Both the position numbers and the translations under genes were made by a program. Positions 59,691 to 64,000 of a DNA stretch of 64,000 nt are shown in pieces (the first letter of the stretch is position 1; each line of letters starts with the position of its first letter). Below the pieces are notes generated by a model, which saw only the letters and a list, made by a program, of their open reading frames with translations, was not told where the DNA came from and made no database searches. Source of the stretch: Hepsetus odoe (Eukaryota > Chordata > Actinopteri > Characiformes > Hepsetidae); contig CM029367.1 in NCBI GenBank assembly GCA_017165825.1, forward strand, positions 23,732,529 to 23,796,528, read 5' to 3'.

Positions 59691-61087
59691 GTTAGATAAT
59701 ATACACTGAGACATTTTTGCACATGTTGACCTCTGTCCCCTGCCAGATATTTATATGCTGGAACATCAGAGAGATGACTAGATGCAACTGCAAAGAAATG
59801 GAGTTTTAATGAGGAAAGCTGAATCATGGCCAAGCTGGCAGGGGTCAAAAAAGCCAAACAGGCATTCATGGGCAAATCCATTAGTTCAAAGTCTGGTCAA
59901 TATTCAAGAGTCACAATCCAGAAAGTCATCAGTACACAATACTTGGTAACTTGCCAACTTTGCTCAAGAAACTTTACAAACTACTCAAACTTTACAAACA
60001 GATGCGACCCATTGCTGTCTGACAGGAGCCCTTCTCACAAAGGCAAGCAGATGGAGGCAGTGTGATGCTCTGTGCAGTGTTTTGAAGAACCGGTATTCAT
60101 GGGGACGTTAATTGGACATCTACCATCTACCTAAACATTGTGTTACGTATATGACAATATTAATTTTGGATTTGCCAGTATTTGATAGATAATGAGTATT
60201 ACATCAAACATAACATTATGAAATTGGTAAAAATACACTACATTGGATACATATTGATAAAGTGTAAGTATAATGTAAATATTAAACTTAACAATATTGT
60301 GCAATATTGTACATTTTGTTCATTTCAGATCATGATTTTATTGCTATTAATAGGATCTAGTTTGGGATTCTATTATATACTTCAAAAATACTATGACCTT
60401 TCATTTTTATCAAATCAGTCATTCGACTTTAAGAAATTAACTCATTTCTAAACTACATAAACTACTGAGGATTTTTCACAGCTTGGTTATCACAGCCTTA
60501 ATAATAATGCAGATGTCTGTTTTATCCAGATTTGAACATAACAATATCAGTTTACGCGGAGACGCTCTATTAAAGCAAACTGAGTGTTTGTTTATAGCCA
60601 CTGTTTCTCTGATTCTGACTATGGAGTGTGATGTTCTGAGGGAGTTGGGTGCTGATAAGGGCAGGAGAGTGCATGACCTGTCTCAGATGATGAATACCGC
60701 ATGGCTCCAAGCAGAAAAATGGATGCAGTTTTTGCTTTCATCTGTATTTGTCTGTGCTGACTATTTAATGACTTGAGGAATAGCATGATGACATAACCAA
60801 AACAAAATGATGTGTAGGTGTTCTGGCTGGAGGCAGACTCCGTCGAGATTCACACTTTCAAATTGGGCATTAATATCATTATCTGCTCTTTGATGATCTG
60901 ACAAATTATCCAGATTCATTTGTGGTCAAAAATGAAGCAACAGTTTCTTTTTTCTCTTGTCTTATAGTTTGAGGTAAGCAGCCCAGTTATCCTCTCTCTT
61001 TTTCTGCTTTTCCATCCGTGACTGATCTATTCTCTTACTGTCTTCAGCATAGTGCTTAATTTTGAATGCCTTTCTTTGGCTTTAGTT

Positions 61088-61089
61088 AA

Positions 61090-61130
<41 letters not shown>

Positions 61131-61147
61131 TTCTCTTTCTCTTTCTT
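61088..61147. repeat. (CT)n/(CTTT)n tract at kndc1 acceptor
   Basis: CT and TTTC units reach to within 8 bases of the exon 4 acceptor and form its polypyrimidine tract. Confidence 0.9.
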
Positions 61148-61155
61148 TATTTTAG

Positions 61156-61302
61156 GGCCATGTGTTTTCTCTTGGCTCCACCCTCTCAGCTGCTTTGGAT
61201 TATGTGATTGAGCCTGAACTAGAGGTGGAATTGGGAGTGGAGACACAGAGGTTTCTCCAACAAATGCAAGAGGAGAAACCAGAGGACAGGCCCAGCCTCC
61301 AG
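61156..61302 (+). CDS. kndc1: kndc1 coding exon 4: KIND1 domain, C-terminal part
   Basis: Phase 0 in and out. It reads GHVFSLGSTLSAALDYVIEP, then ELEVELGVETQRFLQQMQEE and KPEDRPSLQ (residues 122-170). This corresponds to the kinase C-lobe helices: the D.YSLG-like helix F region and the P.DRP.. motif of helix G/H. It matches the same region of human KNDC1. GTGAGG donor. Confidence 0.96.
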
Positions 61303-62610
61303 GTGAGGGACACATCATTTTATGAACCTTTTTGAAGTTTCCATAGATTTATTTATTTATTTATTTATATATTTATTTGTTTGTTCATTTGTTCATTCAT
61401 TCATTCAATGATATGTAAGAAATGTATTTTCTATCCTAAAACATTTTTCATGATTTTACTTAAACACAGAACAGCTCAACTCACAAAACAGTGCTGAAAA
61501 CATCAATCCACCCACCCGGATAGCTGTATAATGCGTGCAACATAGAGACACAGAGGAAATAACAGTATAAAATAAATAATAATTTTATTATAAAAAGCCT
61601 AGAATTGAACCTAAATAGACATCGTACTAGTGTGTTAATGAAAGTAAATATTATTTCTGGTCCATTATGTGTAGTGTGAGTTACTGAAGTAAGTATAGGA
61701 GTGAGTTTGGTTAAATCTATTTCTCCTTTACTTTATTCCATCCATGGTTACTGTGCACATAAGGACATAAGGTCTCCTTAAGTGAGTGTCCATTGTATTG
61801 CATTCTGTCACACAAAAACAGGAATATTCGTCACTTGATATTAGGCAGTCACCTTTCACAGTACTGCGTGAGTAAACAGGAGACCCGTGCTTTCATTTAC
61901 TACAGAATATGAAACTAATGACTGACACCAGTACATGTTTCTTTCAGCTGAAATCCTGAATTCCCTTTCAACTGAAATCCTCAATCTGGACTGTTTTCCC
62001 TTTATATTGGCCTATTCATGAGCTTGCTGATGTGACAGCGAGTGAGCTAGTGTGGATATTTTTGTTAGTGGTGCACTGAAAGTACTTCTGTTTGTCAGAT
62101 GGCCTCAGGGTTCGTGCATAATCATGCAAAAAAGCATTACTGAGCATCAAAGCACTTTTAACTGCAGTGCTCTACATTGCTCTCTAAATGTATGTGTATG
62201 AAATTCTCAAATTCTAACAGCAAGCAACAGATTGAAAATTAACCTCTTGTCTATTCTGTGTAATATAAGCAGATCCTTTGTGAATTTTTGTAATATGTAG
62301 CATTTTAAGCCTAATTCCAAAATGTAATGTTCACCTCCAAAATGGTGCATCCAGGCAAGTATAAATGAACTATAATTTCATTAAATTATAGTTCATTCAT
62401 GAATTCAATAAATTCATTAAAACTATTTGAATTATTATGTACTTTTTCTGATAATATTTTTTATTTTAGGAACTATTTTGGATTATGACAAATATTTAGG
62501 TTTTAAAAGGCTTAATTACTTAATTCATATTGCATAATTTGCATCATTTTATTTATGATTATTTATTGTATCCATTACAAAAGTTGCTGTCGTTTTCTTC
62601 CTTTCTACAG
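61303..62610 (+). other. kndc1: kndc1 intron 4
   Basis: GTGAGG donor, TTTCTACAG acceptor. Contains TTTA and TTCA simple repeats (61349-61405); otherwise AT-rich with no recognised feature. Confidence 0.85.
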
Positions 62611-62728
62611 GACATTTTCTTGCAGGCGGAAACCAGACTCACAGGAACCTCATCCATAGTAGTATGTCGAAAGCTCTCAGCTATTGGAAGAAGAGTCCTT
62701 TCCATAGAATCAGTTGGAAATTTTCAAG
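62611..62728 (+). CDS. kndc1: kndc1 coding exon 5: end of KIND1 and linker
   Basis: It reads DIFLQAETRLTGTSSIVVCR and KLSAIGRRVLSIESVGNFQ (residues 171-209), with one base left over at a CAAG/GTTTAA donor. The CRKLS.IGRRVLSIES block is shared with human KNDC1 just after KIND1. The donor is weaker than the others, so the exact end is less sure; the open frame itself runs on to a stop at 62884-62886 inside a repeat. The rest of the gene (second KIND, RasGEF N and RasGEF domains) lies beyond the window. Confidence 0.85.
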
Positions 62729-62758
62729 GTTTAAATGTCGGTTTTTATCAAACTGTTG

Positions 62759-63105
62759 GTGTGCCCCAGTTCAGGGACTGCCTCCTTTCACGGCTGCATT
62801 TGAAGCCTGATTACGTCACAGGGCCGCGACCAGGCCTTCCTTCTTCCGAAGGCTCCTTCAAATGTGGCTGTGAAATGCAGCCTTAGTTTCTATGGAAACA
62901 GAGGATGCAGTGGGTGTACTCTTCACAGCCTGTTATATCCTGAGATTCATTATTTACAATGTCTGCTAATATTAAACAAATATAACACAGTAAGGAAGTA
63001 TTAGCTCTGCTTTGTTAGTAGTGGCACAAGCTGCAACTGTCAAGGTCTCTGAAGGCCACACCAATGCTGGCTGTTTCCTTTGAAGGACCCTGAGTCGGGA
63101 CACAC
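62759..63105. mobile_element. Candidate foldback / MITE-like element
   Basis: The ends GTGTGCCCCAGTTCAGGG (62759-62776) and the complement of 63088-63105 agree at 14 of 18 positions. Inside, 'ttcacggctgcatttgaag' and 'cttcaaatgtggctgtgaa' form a second inverted pair (16 of 19). No target duplication is clear, so the exact borders and the class are unproven. Confidence 0.5.
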
Positions 63106-63654
63106 TTTATAATGCATGTTCTGCTGCCAATACCTCAACATGAATTAAAACTTTTTATGGTTTGGTCATAACTGCCTTATCTGCTGATAATAACACAATA
63201 TCCTAATGCATTGTTTGCATTGATTTTATAAGTAATTAATCTCTTGAATGAATCTACCAAAGGCAAAATTCATAAATTTACAAAATGCCTTAAAATCAAG
63301 TATACATTTTAACTTTTTTGTTTTTCTGATTAAACCAATCAGTAACAAGCACAAACTAAGTTATTAATTCAAAATGAGTAACAATAATCTTCATTTTGAA
63401 TGTACTTCCAACATGTTGGATAGGGGGCTTTGTTTCTATAGTAAGAGAAGACACTGTCACACACAGAAAGCTTTCATTCCATATGCTGAATTATTTTAAT
63501 GTGCCCAGTAAACTCTCAGGTTGCAGAAGGGAAAGGAACGGTGCTGCAGCCTCTAAATGTATGGGGACGTTCAAAGAGTTGTGAAATGACGGCATTCCTT
63601 GGGTCAAAAAAATAAGAAATGCAATCCCCACTTGTAAAAATGTTTGTAAGTTTG
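63106..63654. other. kndc1 intron 5, no feature seen
   Basis: AT-rich sequence without recognisable gene or repeat, within the intron after kndc1 exon 5. Confidence 0.5.
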
Positions 63655-63845
63655 GGGGCAGCGGTGGCCTAGTGGTCAGGGAGTTGCCCCTGCATCGGAA
63701 GATTGTGGGTTCGATTCCCTCACCTGTAGGTTGCCCTGAGGTACCCTTGAGCAAGGTACCGTCCCCGTCACTGCTCCCCAGGCGCATTCAATAGCTGCTG
63801 CTGCTGCACGTGTGTGTATGGGTTAAATGCAGAGGTCCAATTTCG
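63655..63845 (+). repeat. SINE family A, very well-preserved, 3'-truncated
   Basis: It has an intact head 'ggggcagcggtggcctagtg', a perfect B box 'gggttcgattccc', 'ttgccctgaggtacccttga', 'gcaaggtaccgtccccgtca' and 'gggttaaatgcagaggtcca'. It stops at 'atttcg', where a SINE B copy begins in the other direction. Confidence 0.9.
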
Positions 63846-64000
63846 AGCAACTTACAATTCCTGATTACAAGGATAGTTCTCCTGGAGCAACCTGGGTTTG
63901 AGGGTTTTGCTCAGGAACCCATTGGTGGTAGTGCTGGAGGTGGGATTCGAGCCTGTGACCTCTTGGTCTGTAGGCAAGTATCCTACCACTAGACCACCAC
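63846..64000 (-). repeat. SINE family B, copy 6, runs off window
   Basis: Minus-strand copy: 'gcaacttacaattcctgatt', 'gggttttgctcaggaaccca', 'gaggtgggattcgagcctgt' and the A-box complement 'tatcctaccactagaccacc' at the right edge. It abuts the SINE A copy head-on. Confidence 0.85.

Larger units (their letters stand above)
58622..61155 (+). other. kndc1: kndc1 intron 3
   Basis: GTGAAA donor, TTTTAG acceptor preceded by CT/CTTT repeats (61088-61147). A LINE C copy lies at 58880-59690. The part 59750-60170 looks repeat-derived but I cannot name it; 60171-61087 shows nothing. Confidence 0.85.

Noticed and set aside
59750..60170. Possible further transposon after the LINE C copy
   Set aside because: Some phrases feel repeat-like, but I could not assign a class or find ends.
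63655..63740. tRNA-like sequence with A and B boxes
   Set aside because: It is the head of a SINE family A copy, repeated many times in the window, and not a true tRNA gene.

Overview
This window looks like the nuclear genome of a ray-finned fish (teleost). It has sparse, phase-consistent exons with GT/AG borders, long AT-rich introns, very dense CA and CT microsatellites, several Tc1/mariner-like element families, LINE fragments, and two families of tRNA-derived SINEs. An otophysan (catfish or characin) is my guess from the repeat types, but the sequence alone does not prove it.

Two protein-coding genes are recognised, both on the + strand. The first is adgra1 (GPR123), an adhesion-type 7TM receptor. 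Five coding exons lie at 17930-18057, 19793-19916, 28446-28594, 33175-33270 and 34859-36230. They join in phase into 622 residues covering TM1-TM7 and a cytoplasmic tail ending in a PDZ-ligand-like ETTV. The exon carrying the start codon lies upstream and is not securely identified. The second is kndc1 (v-KIND), a brain RasGEF with KIND domains. Five 5' coding exons lie at 50814-50918, 56295-56493, 58563-58621, 61156-61302 and 62611-62728. They encode the N-terminus and the first KIND domain, and the gene runs off the right edge. The same neighbour pair (ADGRA1-KNDC1) is found at human 10q26.3, so this is conserved vertebrate synteny.

Layout: 1-17929 is upstream or 5' region of adgra1, with no secure coding sequence and many repeats. 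17930-36230 is the adgra1 coding span. 36231-50440 is intergenic and holds SINEs, three LINE fragments and a broken Tc1-like element. 50440-50930 is a CpG-rich kndc1 promoter and first exon with a perfect RFX X-box palindrome. 50919-64000 is kndc1 introns and exons.

Mobile DNA: a nearly full-length but inactivated Tc1 copy (9053-10694); a family of short Tc1-like derivatives with TA target sites (14098, 15418, 24758, 28118); LINE pieces of at least three kinds, one kind carrying (GAA)n tails; SINE family A (start resembling GTGGCCTAGTGGTTAGG) and SINE family B (ending near GGATAAGAGCGTCTGCTAAA). Several are nested in one another.

No operon, CRISPR, phage or defence system is present. I did not find a convincing new biological system. 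The most notable items are the histidine/cysteine-rich tail of Adgra1, dinucleotide microsatellites sitting against most adgra1 splice acceptors, and the RFX box at kndc1.
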